Below, piece by piece: positions 1-7,148 of a stretch of DNA of 17,105 nt. This DNA is from CADCWK01 sp964244115. GTDB lineage: Bacteria; Chloroflexota; Chloroflexia; Thermomicrobiales; UBA6265. Position 1 is the first letter of the stretch; each line of letters begins with the position of its first letter. The stretch spans positions 1-17,105 of the forward strand of contig CAXTHM010000073.1 of assembly GCA_964244115.1 (NCBI GenBank), written 5' to 3'. Under the pieces are notes generated by a model, which made no database searches, was not told the origin of the DNA, and was given only the letters and a program-made list of their open reading frames with translations. Position numbers and translations under genes: made by a program.

Positions 1-104
1 GGGCTACTGGCTCACCATGGCATCAGCCACGCCGTTACCATACAAGGGGAGCAGCACGCATGTGCGGTTACGCACCAGGCTTTTGCCCGGATTGTGTATG
101 AGCT

Positions 105-2270
105 TCACGATGCGAGGTCATCCTCGGGACTGGCCTGGAAGACGTCGTGGTCGATCTCCGCGACCGGTTCCGGCTCCATCCCTTCCAGGTCGGGGTCGAG
201 CGTCTCGGGCATCGCGGCGGTGATCTCGTCCAGGCCGAGGGCGAGGATGTGCTCGACCTTCCCGGCCCAGTCGATCTCCTCCGGCACGTCGTCGTCCATC
301 GACGGGCCGAGCGGGACGAGGGCCGGGTGGCCGGCGTGCTGATGGATCCAGCGGTTCAGGATCGCGTTCTCGTCGACGGCGGAGTTATCCAGGGGTGGAA
401 CGCCGACCGCCCGGTACCGGTCCCATGATCGTGCCAGTCGATCGGCGGCGTCGGCCGTCTGGTCCGGCATCGCCGTGATCTGGGCCCAGCGGCGGCCCTC
501 GACGATCAGCATGACCTCGCGGCTGTCCGGCTCGATGCCCGGCTGGATGAGCAGCAGGGTGTGGTGGACGGTCGCGTCGTTCATCTGCCGCTGGACCTGG
601 ATGATCTGCTGGGCCGACTGGATGCTGTTCCGGATCCGGGCGGCGCGTTCGAAGTCCAGCTTGTCGGCCGCGACGATCAGACCGGCCTGGAGTCGATCGA
701 ACAGGACCGTCTCATCCCCTTCCAGGAAGGTGACGAGGTCGTCGACGAGCGACTGGTAGTCGTGCTGCTGAACCTTGCCGGTGCAGGGGCCGAGGCACTT
801 GTGCAGGTCGAGCTGGATGCAGGGCGAACCGTAGGAGCGTGCATCCTTGAACGACCGTGGACAGGTCCGCAGCGGCAGGACGTCGTTAAGGAACTCGACC
901 GTCCGCTTCGCCCCGCTGGTGTTCCGGTAGGGGCCGAAGTACCGGGCACCGTCGTCCGGTCGCTCCCGTACGACCGTCATCCGGGGCCACCGGTTGGCCA
1001 GGTCGATGCGGATGTAGGGGTAGCGCTCCGACGACCGCAGGGCCGTGTTGTACCGGGGCTCGTAACGCCGGATGAGCTGCGACTCCAGCAGCAGGGCCTC
1101 GATCTCCGAACCGACGACGACGGTCTCGATCCGGTGGAGGTGCTCCAGCAGCCCGTCCATCTTGCGGGTGTAGCCCACCGGCTGGCTGAAGTAGGAGCCG
1201 ACCCGGTCGCGGAGGTTCTTGGCCTTGCCGATGTAGATGATGTGGTCGTAGCGGTCGTGCATCAGGTAGACACCGGGCCGCTTCGGGATGTCCTTCAACA
1301 GGCCGCGGTCGAGTTGCGTCCGGCCTCGGCCGATGCTGTCCCTGGTGCGCCGGTGTGCCGAATTGGCGATCGCCTTGACGATGTCGATGTCCGAGACGCC
1401 GGCGTTGCGGGCATGGTCGACCAGCAGCATCGCGACCTTGCCGCAGAGCTCGGCGTCGACGTCGGCCCGGTGTAGGTCGCGGCTCGCGATCCCGAGCGCC
1501 TTCGCGACCCGGTCGAGGCTCGGCTTGCGCACGCCGGGCAGCAGCCGCATCGCCAGCCCGACGGTGTCGATCCGTTCATTCGCGAACGGCTGTCGGCCGG
1601 CCCGCTTGAGTTCGGCGTCGAGGAAGCCGAGGTCGAACCCGACGTTGTGGCCGGCGACCACGGAGGCGCCGACGAACTCGACCAGCTCGTCGGCGATCGC
1701 CTTGAACTCAGGTTGATCGACGAGGTCGGCGTCCCGGATGCCGGTCAGGGCGACGATTGCCTTCGGGATGCGCTTGTGCGGGTTGAGCAGGGTCGCGAAC
1801 CGGCCGACCTCCAGCCCATCCCGGAACCTCACCGCCCCGATCTCGATCACCCGCTGGTTGACCGGTCGCAGGCCGGTGGTCTCGACGTCGATCGCGACGA
1901 ACTCGCGGAGCAGTGGGCCGTTGTCGATCCGCGGGAGATCGGCCAGGTCGGCGACGACCCAGTAGCCGTCGACTCGCAGGGAGAGGTCCGGGCAGGGCGC
2001 GAGGGCGTTGCAGAGCAGCGGGCGCCACATCGTGACGTGGCCCCGGTTCCCGAAGACATGGACGATCAGCAGATCCTCATGGACGGCCCCGCCCTTGCCC
2101 CGGATGAAGGCGAGGGCGCGCTCGATCAGGCTGCTGTACTGGGCGGGTGCGGCTGGCTCGTCGTCGCCGACGACCTGCTCGTCGGTGGAACTGGTCCACT
2201 GGATGGACACGGAGACCTCGGTGCCGCCTGCGGGCGAACGTCGGGCGGATAGAGCAGGGACAGATCGCAT
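105..2270 (-). CDS. DnaQ-like exonuclease / UvrC N-terminal-half fusion nuclease (Cho-like)
   Basis: A 721-residue protein joining a DEDDh 3'-5' exonuclease to the incision half of UvrC, probably acting in DNA repair. Exonuclease motifs: D128-V-E130, D213 (in GHNVGFD), and H267 with D272 (HRADVDAE). GIY-YIG nuclease: G333-V-Y335, Y346-I-G348 and R354. Four cysteines (C470, C484, C492, C496) are spaced almost like those that bind the Fe-S cluster in UvrC, and a UVR-type UvrB-contact segment lies near 538-553. The C-terminal RNase H-like nuclease and HhH domains of UvrC are absent, as in E. coli Cho; fusions of this kind are known in mycobacteria (Rv2191). Residues about 40-115 look like a winged helix (inference), and the last 60 residues are acidic. 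It follows RNase J by 57 bp on the same strand. The ATG at 2270 has no good ribosome site; a GTG at 2210 preceded by GAGG is a strong alternative start. Confidence 0.9.
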   Translation of the reverse strand: MRSVPALSARRSPAGGTEVSVSIQWTSSTDEQVVGDDEPAAPAQYSSLIERALAFIRGKGGAVHEDLLIVHVFGNRGHVTMWRPLLCNALAPCPDLSLRVDGYWVVADLADLPRIDNGPLLREFVAIDVETTGLRPVNQRVIEIGAVRFRDGLEVGRFATLLNPHKRIPKAIVALTGIRDADLVDQPEFKAIADELVEFVGASVVAGHNVGFDLGFLDAELKRAGRQPFANERIDTVGLAMRLLPGVRKPSLDRVAKALGIASRDLHRADVDAELCGKVAMLLVDHARNAGVSDIDIVKAIANSAHRRTRDSIGRGRTQLDRGLLKDIPKRPGVYLMHDRYDHIIYIGKAKNLRDRVGSYFSQPVGYTRKMDGLLEHLHRIETVVVGSEIEALLLESQLIRRYEPRYNTALRSSERYPYIRIDLANRWPRMTVVRERPDDGARYFGPYRNTSGAKRTVEFLNDVLPLRTCPRSFKDARSYGSPCIQLDLHKCLGPCTGKVQQHDYQSLVDDLVTFLEGDETVLFDRLQAGLIVAADKLDFERAARIRNSIQSAQQIIQVQRQMNDATVHHTLLLIQPGIEPDSREVMLIVEGRRWAQITAMPDQTADAADRLARSWDRYRAVGVPPLDNSAVDENAILNRWIHQHAGHPALVPLGPSMDDDVPEEIDWAGKVEHILALGLDEITAAMPETLDPDLEGMEPEPVAEIDHDVFQASPEDDLAS

Positions 2271-2327
2271 GTTCGCGTATAGCCTACCGCGACCCGACCG
2301 ACCCGTGCCTCCCTGACACCGTCATCC

Positions 2328-4019
2328 TTACCAGCTCGGGTCGATCTCGATGACCAGCGGCACGACGACCGGTCGGCGCCGCGACGAGCGGCCGAGGAAC
2401 GACAGCGTCAGTTCCCGGATGCGCCGGTTGAGCAGACCGGGGTTCCCAGCCGCCGAGATGTCGCCCTCGCCGAGCGACGCCACGAGATGACCGCGGACGC
2501 CATCCAGCGTCGATTTGCTGTTCTGGACATCGACGACGCCGCGCGACGTGACATCCGGGCCGCCGACGATGCGACCCGTCTGCGGGTCGATCGCGACCGA
2601 AACCATGATTACGCCATCGTTGGCCAGGTAGCGCCGGTCGCGCAGCGTCTGCTCGGGGACCGCGTCGGCCCGCTTGCTGTCGAGGTAGACGCTGCCGGTC
2701 TCGACCTTGCCATTGATCCGGATCCTGTCAGGCGTGATCTCGATCACCTCGCCAGTCGACGTGAAGGTGATGTCATCGTTCGTCAACCCCCACTCGACGG
2801 CGAGGTCGCCATAGAGCGCCATGTGCCGGGCTTCGCCGTGCGAAGGGATGACGTGCCTGGGCCGGGTCAGGTCCAGCATCGTGCGCAGGTCCTCCTTGCT
2901 GCCGTGCCCGGAGACATGGACCAGCGCCCGCTGCGGGTAGAGCACGTCGGCGCCGAGGATGAAGAGCCGGTCGATGATCCGGAAGACCGCCGTCTCGTTG
3001 CCGGGGATCGGACTGGCTGAGACGACGACGGTGTCCTGGTCGTGGACCTTGATGTCGCGGTGCTCACCGTTGGCGATCCGGGCCAGGACCGCCATCGGCT
3101 CGCCCTGGCTCCCGGTCACGACGAAGACGACCTTGTGGTCCGGCAGGTTGGAGGCGTCGCGGGCGCTGATCAGGACCCGGTCCGGATCCTTGAGGAAGCC
3201 GAGATCCTTGGCCATCGCCACGTTGCGTTCGAGGCTGCGCCCGAAGACCGCGACGTTGCGGCCGTGCTTGGCGGCGACGTCGATCAGTTGCTGGACGCGC
3301 GAGATCAGCGAGGCGAAGGTGGCGACGATGATCCGGCCGGGCGCGTCGAGGACGACCCGGTCGAAGGTCTCGCCGACCACGCGCTCGGACGGGGTCATGC
3401 CGGGCGATTCGACATGGACGCAGTCGGAGACCAGCAACCGGACGCCGCGGTCGCCGAAGCCCTGGAGCCGCTGGAAGTCGGCCGGTCGGTTGTCGACCGG
3501 AGTCGGGTCGAACTTGAAGTCGCCCGTGAAGACGATCAGTCCGGCCGGGGTATCGATGCCGAAGCCGCAGGCGTCCGGGATGCTGTGGCAGACCCGGAAG
3601 GGCGTCACCTCGAAGACGCCAGCCCGGATCGGTCGGTCGTTGTCGGGGTCGAACTCGACGATCTCGCTCCGGTCGAGCGCGTGGACCTCGTCCAGCTTGA
3701 CCGCGATCAGGGCGGCCGTCAGCCGGGAGGCATGGACGGGGGCGCGGAGTTCCGGGAGCAGGAACGGCAGGGCGCCGATGTGGTCCTCGTGGCCGTGGGT
3801 GATAAAGATCCCGCGGATACGGTCCCGGTTCTTCCGCAGCCAGGCGATGTCGGGCAGGACGACCTCGATGCCCGGCTGTTCGAGTTCCGGGAAGCCGATC
3901 CCGCAGTCGATCACGATGATGTCGTCGCCGTATTCCAGCGCCGCGATGTTCTTGCCGACCTCGTGCAGGCCACCGAGGAACATTAGTCGGACCGTCTCAT
4001 TCGCCGTTTGCCTCGCCAT
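2328..4019 (-). CDS. rnj: Ribonuclease J (metallo-beta-lactamase / beta-CASP RNase)
   Basis: A 563-residue cytoplasmic ribonuclease, close to the roughly 555 residues of Bacillus RNase J1, with expected 5'-3' exonuclease and endonuclease activity in mRNA decay and rRNA maturation. The metallo-beta-lactamase zinc motif H75-G-H77-E-D79-H80 is intact, followed by H145 (CHSIPDA) and D167 (TGDFKFD). The beta-CASP region carries VTGSQGEPMA (301-310), HVSGHGSKED (368-377) and H394 in IPSHGE. The C-terminal domain typical of the family is present through residue 563. The ATG at 4019 is preceded by a GGAGAGG site. It starts 32 bp after the uracil-DNA glycosylase stop and precedes the fusion nuclease gene, so the three are probably co-transcribed. 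Family assignment is very secure; whether it acts more like J1 or J2 cannot be told from sequence alone. Confidence 0.96.
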   Translation of the reverse strand: MARQTANETVRLMFLGGLHEVGKNIAALEYGDDIIVIDCGIGFPELEQPGIEVVLPDIAWLRKNRDRIRGIFITHGHEDHIGALPFLLPELRAPVHASRLTAALIAVKLDEVHALDRSEIVEFDPDNDRPIRAGVFEVTPFRVCHSIPDACGFGIDTPAGLIVFTGDFKFDPTPVDNRPADFQRLQGFGDRGVRLLVSDCVHVESPGMTPSERVVGETFDRVVLDAPGRIIVATFASLISRVQQLIDVAAKHGRNVAVFGRSLERNVAMAKDLGFLKDPDRVLISARDASNLPDHKVVFVVTGSQGEPMAVLARIANGEHRDIKVHDQDTVVVSASPIPGNETAVFRIIDRLFILGADVLYPQRALVHVSGHGSKEDLRTMLDLTRPRHVIPSHGEARHMALYGDLAVEWGLTNDDITFTSTGEVIEITPDRIRINGKVETGSVYLDSKRADAVPEQTLRDRRYLANDGVIMVSVAIDPQTGRIVGGPDVTSRGVVDVQNSKSTLDGVRGHLVASLGEGDISAAGNPGLLNRRIRELTLSFLGRSSRRRPVVVPLVIEIDPSW

Positions 4020-4051
4020 GCCACCTCTCCCATTGCTGACCGTCGCGGCTT

Positions 4052-4717
4052 CTAGAAGAGGCGCATCTGCTCCTGCTTCGGACCGGACCGCTCGTTCTCG
4101 ATGTCGGCCTTCTCGTCCCGCTCAGCCAGGATCTTCGGCAGCCGGGCGAAGTCGTCCTCGATCGTGCTCCGCAGTGCGGCCTGATGCAGCGCGGCGGCGG
4201 GGTGGTACATCGGCACGATCAGTCGCTTGCCGTCCTGACGCGCCTCGCCGTGGATCTTGCTGATCCGCTCGTTCTGGAACCAGCGCTGCATCGAGAACCG
4301 GCCCAGCGTCACGACGACGTCCGGGTCGATCAACGCGATCTGGGCATCGAGGTAGGCCGAACAGGCCGCGATCNNNNNNNNNNCCGCGATCTCGTCCGGC
4401 ATCGGGTCCCGATTGCCGGGCGGGCGGCACTTGACGACGTTGGTGATGAAGACATCCTCGCGCCGGAGGCCCGCCTTGCCGAGGAGTTCGCCGAGGAACT
4501 TGCCGGAGTTGCCGATGAACGGCCGGCCCTGCTGGTCCTCGTGGTAGCCAGGACCCTCGCCGATCAGCATGATCCGGGCGTCGGGTTTCCCTTCTCCGGG
4601 TACGGCGTGCGTTCGCGAGCGGCAGAGTTCGCAGGCCGTGCAACCCGTGATCTGCCCGGCAATCGTTTCGAGAGTCCGTTCCCCGGCGCCGGGGGAAGCT
4701 GTTGTCTGGTCTGCCAT
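4052..4717 (-). CDS. Family 4 uracil-DNA glycosylase (Fe-S), interrupted by assembly gap
   Basis: Removes uracil from DNA as the first step of base excision repair. The motif GEGPGYHED (53-61) is the family 4 uracil-binding motif A, and MYHPAAALHQ near the C-terminus is motif B. The four [4Fe-4S] cysteines are visible: C26 and C29 (CTACEL), C97 (VVKCRPP), and the cysteine of AACSAYL just after the gap; C32 is an additional cysteine. Ten Ns at 4374-4383 fall between DEIA and IAACSAYL, and they are flanked by the same 8 bases, so the gap is probably false. Collapsing it removes six codons and gives an intact 215-residue protein with the usual family spacing. The start at 4717 is chosen because AGGAG lies upstream and family similarity begins soon after; the frame stays open to 4810. 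It is first in a probable operon with RNase J. Confidence 0.92.
   Translation of the reverse strand: MADQTTASPGAGERTLETIAGQITGCTACELCRSRTHAVPGEGKPDARIMLIGEGPGYHEDQQGRPFIGNSGKFLGELLGKAGLRREDVFITNVVKCRPPGNRDPMPDEIAXXXXIAACSAYLDAQIALIDPDVVVTLGRFSMQRWFQNERISKIHGEARQDGKRLIVPMYHPAAALHQAALRSTIEDDFARLPKILAERDEKADIENERSGPKQEQMRLF
4374..4383. other. Scaffold gap (10 Ns) between 8-bp direct repeats
   Basis: Ten Ns. The eight bases CCGCGATC occur immediately before the gap (4366-4373) and immediately after it (4384-4391). This is what is left when two contigs that really overlap by a few bases are joined with a default spacer. The gap sits inside the uracil-DNA glycosylase gene. Removing the Ns plus one repeat copy (18 bases) keeps the frame. 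Confidence 0.95.
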
Positions 4718-4860
4718 ATCGTTACCTGTCTCCTGGTCTGTCGTTGTCGCCGCCGGTTGCGCACCATCGTTGCCAGCGGCGCGGGCGTCGATCGCCTCCG
4801 CTCGGTACACTCCTTCTCCGAGCCGATTCCCCCGGAGAGAACCCGTCCGCTGAGCCCGCG

Positions 4861-4865
4861 AGGAG
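4861..4865 (+). promoter_or_regulatory. Ribosome binding site fixing the YeiH-family start
   Basis: AGGAG lies 4 bases before the ATG at 4870 and 7 bases before a second ATG at 4873. The frame is open back to 4702, but the upstream codons overlap the 5' end of the divergent glycosylase gene and encode no recognisable segment. This site places the start at 4870 or, by spacing, at 4873. Confidence 0.6.
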
Positions 4866-4869
4866 CCCC

Positions 4870-5928
4870 ATGATGCTGCCCGGACGCTGGCTGATCTGGA
4901 TACGCGTTCGACTCCCCGGTCTCACGCTCGCCGTCGGGCTAGCCGGGCTGGCCTGGCTCGCCGGCGTCGCCCTGGGTGCCGCCGGGATCTCCGTCGTCGA
5001 GGCGCTGGTGATCGCGCTGATTGCCGGCATGCTGATCCGTCTGCGCTGGCGCCCGCCGGCGCCGTTCGAGCCGGGGCTCGCCTACGCCAGCAAGGGGCTG
5101 CTGGAACTCGCGATCGTCCTGCTCGGGGCATCGCTGAGCTTCGCCGATCTCGGCAGCGCCGGGCTCAAGCTGATCGGCTACGTCATCCTGACCGTCAGCG
5201 TCATCCTCGGGGCCGGCATCGTGCTGGGCGAGCGCCTCGGCCTGGGCCGGCGTCTCTCGTCCCTGGTGGCGGTCGGCAACGCGATCTGCGGCAACTCGGC
5301 GATCGCGGCGATCGCGCCGGTCCTCCGGGCCACCCGGCAGGAGATCGCCAGCGCGATCGCGCTCACGGCGGCGCTCAGCGTCGCGGTCGTGCTGCTGCTG
5401 CCGCTGACCGCGCCGGTCTTCGGGCTGACCGACGCCGAGTACGGCGTCCTGGCCGGTCTGACCGTCTACGCCGTGCCGCAGGTCGTCGCCGCCTCGTTCG
5501 CGGTCAGTACCGAGAGCGGCGACATCGGCTCGCTGGTCAAGCTGCTCCGCGTGCTCGCGATCGGGCCGGTCGTCGCCGGGGCGGCGTGGCTGATCGCCCG
5601 ATCCGCGGTCAGGGAGTCGCTTGCCCGGACCATGACGGACGAACAGCCACCGACGGGGCTTCGCCTCCGGAATGCGATCCCGTGGTTCGTCAGCGGGTTC
5701 CTCATCCTCGCCCTGTTGCGCACGGTCGGGCTCATTCCGGCTGGCGCCGGCGAGGCAATCCGTGAATCGAGCCGGGTCATGACGATCGTGGCGATGGCGG
5801 CGCTGGGTCTCACGGTCGACCTGTCCAGCGTCCGCCGGAGCGGACGGGCCGTGGCGACCCTGGTCCTGCTGCTCACGGTGCTGAGCGTCGCGATGGGGCT
5901 GTTCCTGGTGAAGGCCTTCGGCGTCTAG
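4870..5928 (+). CDS. YeiH/UPF0324 family integral membrane protein, putative sulfate exporter
   Basis: A 352-residue, highly hydrophobic inner-membrane protein with about ten membrane segments, the usual length and pattern of the YeiH/UPF0324 family. The family hallmark is visible as GNAICGNSAIAAIAPV in the middle of the chain, and a VKLLRV segment lies further on. Members are annotated as putative sulfate exporters, but transport substrates are poorly established, so the substrate here is an inference. It is transcribed away from the uracil-DNA glycosylase gene with a 152-bp shared upstream region. The hydrophobic protein begins at MMLPGRW, supporting the 4870 start. No regulator gene is adjacent (YeiH in E. 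coli neighbours a LysR-type regulator). Confidence 0.9.
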   Translation: MMLPGRWLIWIRVRLPGLTLAVGLAGLAWLAGVALGAAGISVVEALVIALIAGMLIRLRWRPPAPFEPGLAYASKGLLELAIVLLGASLSFADLGSAGLKLIGYVILTVSVILGAGIVLGERLGLGRRLSSLVAVGNAICGNSAIAAIAPVLRATRQEIASAIALTAALSVAVVLLLPLTAPVFGLTDAEYGVLAGLTVYAVPQVVAASFAVSTESGDIGSLVKLLRVLAIGPVVAGAAWLIARSAVRESLARTMTDEQPPTGLRLRNAIPWFVSGFLILALLRTVGLIPAGAGEAIRESSRVMTIVAMAALGLTVDLSSVRRSGRAVATLVLLLTVLSVAMGLFLVKAFGV

Positions 5929-5982
5929 AGCGGACCTCATGACCCTTGTCGGTCGCGAGCGGCCGGCCCCACCCCCCGACCC

Positions 5983-6050
5983 CCTCCCCATCTCGGTCCG
6001 CCTCCGTCACCTGCGGGCGACTCCGTCCGGACCGGATGGAGAGGGGGAGG
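5983..6050 (+). repeat. Nested and alternative stem-loops downstream of the YeiH-family gene
   Basis: An outer stem CCTCCCC (5983-5989) / GGGGAGG (6044-6050) encloses a hairpin CTCCGTCCG (6021-6029) / CGGATGGAG (6033-6041) with one G-T pair. An alternative pairing, CGGTCCG (5994-6000) with CGGACCG (6028-6034), would exclude the inner hairpin. No T-run follows. It could be a rho-independent-like 3' end of the YeiH-family transcript or a leader element of the next gene. The G+C-rich composition makes chance pairing fairly likely. Confidence 0.35.
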
Positions 6051-6205
6051 CAGCTTCCCCGTCAGCCTCTATGAGCCGCGCTGTAGACATCAGATTCGCG
6101 CCCGTGATCGCGCGGGCGTCTGCTACTCTTTCGGCGTTCGAGTCTCGTCGGGTCGCCAGCGGACGACCTGCCCCGTCACCGTCCCGTGCCATCCGTCCCA
6201 GCACC

Positions 6206-6212
6206 AGAGAGG
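6206..6212 (+). promoter_or_regulatory. Ribosome binding site fixing the GTG start of the 71-residue protein
   Basis: AGAGAGG ends 8 bases before the GTG at 6221. The frame is open upstream to 5939, but that part would be a Pro/Arg/Ser-rich low-complexity stretch typical of non-coding GC-rich DNA. The downstream part has coding character. Confidence 0.6.
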
Positions 6213-6220
6213 TAAACAGC

Positions 6221-6436
6221 GTGAGTAGTGGCTACACCCTGGCGTCCCGGGAGGACGACCCGGTCCACACGGTGCGGACCATCGCCCGGCTCGCCCAGAT
6301 GGTGATCGAGCTACGCAACGAGTACGTCTCCAACCCGAAGCCGGAGACGCTGCGCCAGATCGAGCAGCGCCTCGACGACATCGGCGAGCAACGGGAGATC
6401 CTGCGGCAGAAGATCGCCCACGTTACTGAAGAGTAA
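6221..6436 (+). CDS. Small helical protein of unknown function (71 aa)
   Basis: I do not recognise a family. The product has 71 residues and is charged and hydrophilic, with no signal peptide or membrane segment and no Cys. Residues about 17-70 should form two long helices split at the NPKPET segment: the first is TVRTIARLAQMVIELRNEY, the second runs from LRQIEQ through IGEQREILRQKI with leucine/isoleucine spacing suited to a coiled coil. This looks like a small oligomeric or partner-binding protein. The GTG start has a good ribosome site. It lies 292 bp after the YeiH-family gene, and its stop falls inside a hairpin that faces convergent pyrE. Coding status rests on composition and the ribosome site; the chance that it is real is good but not certain. 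Confidence 0.65.
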   Translation: MSSGYTLASREDDPVHTVRTIARLAQMVIELRNEYVSNPKPETLRQIEQRLDDIGEQREILRQKIAHVTEE

Positions 6437-6440
6437 CGGG
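6418..6440. terminator. Possible bidirectional terminator hairpin between convergent genes
   Basis: CGTTAC (6421-6426) and GTAACG (6433-6438) pair perfectly around the loop TGAAGA, and two further C-G pairs form across a bulged A at 6420. The stem spans the stop codon of the 71-residue gene and lies 37 bp beyond the pyrE stop, so it could serve both convergent genes. There is no clear T-run on either strand, so function as an intrinsic terminator is uncertain. Confidence 0.35.
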
Positions 6441-6476
6441 TGAGCGGTCCCTGGCTCGTGGCCGGATCGAGGCGGA

Positions 6477-7073
6477 TCAGGCCGCCGGGATCGCCGTCGT
6501 TCCCGGCTTCACGAGGGGGATACCCGCCGAGCAGAGCGGGCAGTCCTCCGAGGCCCACGTCTCGATATCAACGGTCGCCAGCGCCGCCAGCGGGACGCCG
6601 AAGTCGACGGTCCCACCGCTCCGGTCGACGATGACCCCGACCGCGACCACCTCGACCGCATGCGGTTCCAGCGCGGCCAGCGTCTCGCGCATCGAGCCGC
6701 CCCGGGTCAGGATGTCGTCCAGGACGAGCACCCGGCTGCCGGGAGCGAACGTCGTGCTCCGGCGGATCTCCCGCGCCGTGCCGCCCTCGGACGCGCGCTC
6801 GGCGTAGGCCGCGGCGACACCGAGCTGCCGGGCCACCTCGAAGGCGAGCAGGATGCCGCCGGTCGTCGGCCCGACGACCACGTCGATCCGCTCGTCCCGG
6901 AACCGGTCGGCGAACTCCTCGCAGAGCCGGCTGGTCAGTACCGGCTGGCGGAGCAGATGGAACTTCTCCATGTACTGGGCCGAGTGCCGCCCGGATGAGA
7001 GCAGGAAGTGCCCGTCGAGGAGGGCGCCGCTCTCCTCGAAGAGTCGAATGACCGTTTCCTGGGTCGATTGCAT
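6477..7073 (-). CDS. pyrE: Orotate phosphoribosyltransferase
   Basis: Transfers phosphoribose from PRPP to orotate, giving orotidine 5'-monophosphate in de novo pyrimidine synthesis. The N-terminal segment GALLDGHFLLSSGRHSAQY is a family signature, and the PRPP loop is VLVLDDILTRGGS (115-127) with D119 and D120. The C-terminal CPLCSAGIPLVKPG is found in one subgroup of bacterial PyrE; its two cysteines might bind metal (inference). The product has 198 residues. The ATG at 7073 is chosen because AGGAG lies 12 bases upstream and family similarity begins at once; the frame is open further, to 7136, without similarity. It lies 75 bp after the exporter gene and on the same strand as carA-carB-pyrK-pyrD, but is separated from them by the two ABC exporter genes. 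Confidence 0.95.
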   Translation of the reverse strand: MQSTQETVIRLFEESGALLDGHFLLSSGRHSAQYMEKFHLLRQPVLTSRLCEEFADRFRDERIDVVVGPTTGGILLAFEVARQLGVAAAYAERASEGGTAREIRRSTTFAPGSRVLVLDDILTRGGSMRETLAALEPHAVEVVAVGVIVDRSGGTVDFGVPLAALATVDIETWASEDCPLCSAGIPLVKPGTTAIPAA

Positions 7074-7148
7074 ACCGGAATCGTCTCCTGGGGCTGGGTG
7101 CGTCTCACGCGGGATTCGTCTTGGCAACCGTAGCACGTCGCGGTCTCT

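Noticed and set aside
1..104. Short hairpin GTGCG/CGCAC (62-75) followed by TTTT (81-84) on the plus strand
   Set aside because: Only five base pairs, with the T-run offset from the stem and no plus-strand gene known upstream in the window; nothing else is recognisable in this edge segment.
561..1475. 304-codon plus-strand frame antisense to the fusion nuclease
   Set aside because: Same high-GC shadow effect; no domain is recognisable, and the minus-strand gene has intact motifs through this span.
4806..4811. TACACT as a -10 box for the YeiH-family gene
   Set aside because: No acceptable -35 box occurs at 16-18 bases upstream; TTGCCA at 4770-4775 is 30 bases away.
5939..6220. Upstream extension of the 71-residue gene to a 165-codon frame
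   Set aside because: The extension is Pro/Ser/Arg-rich without coding character, and a better ribosome site sits directly before the GTG at 6221.
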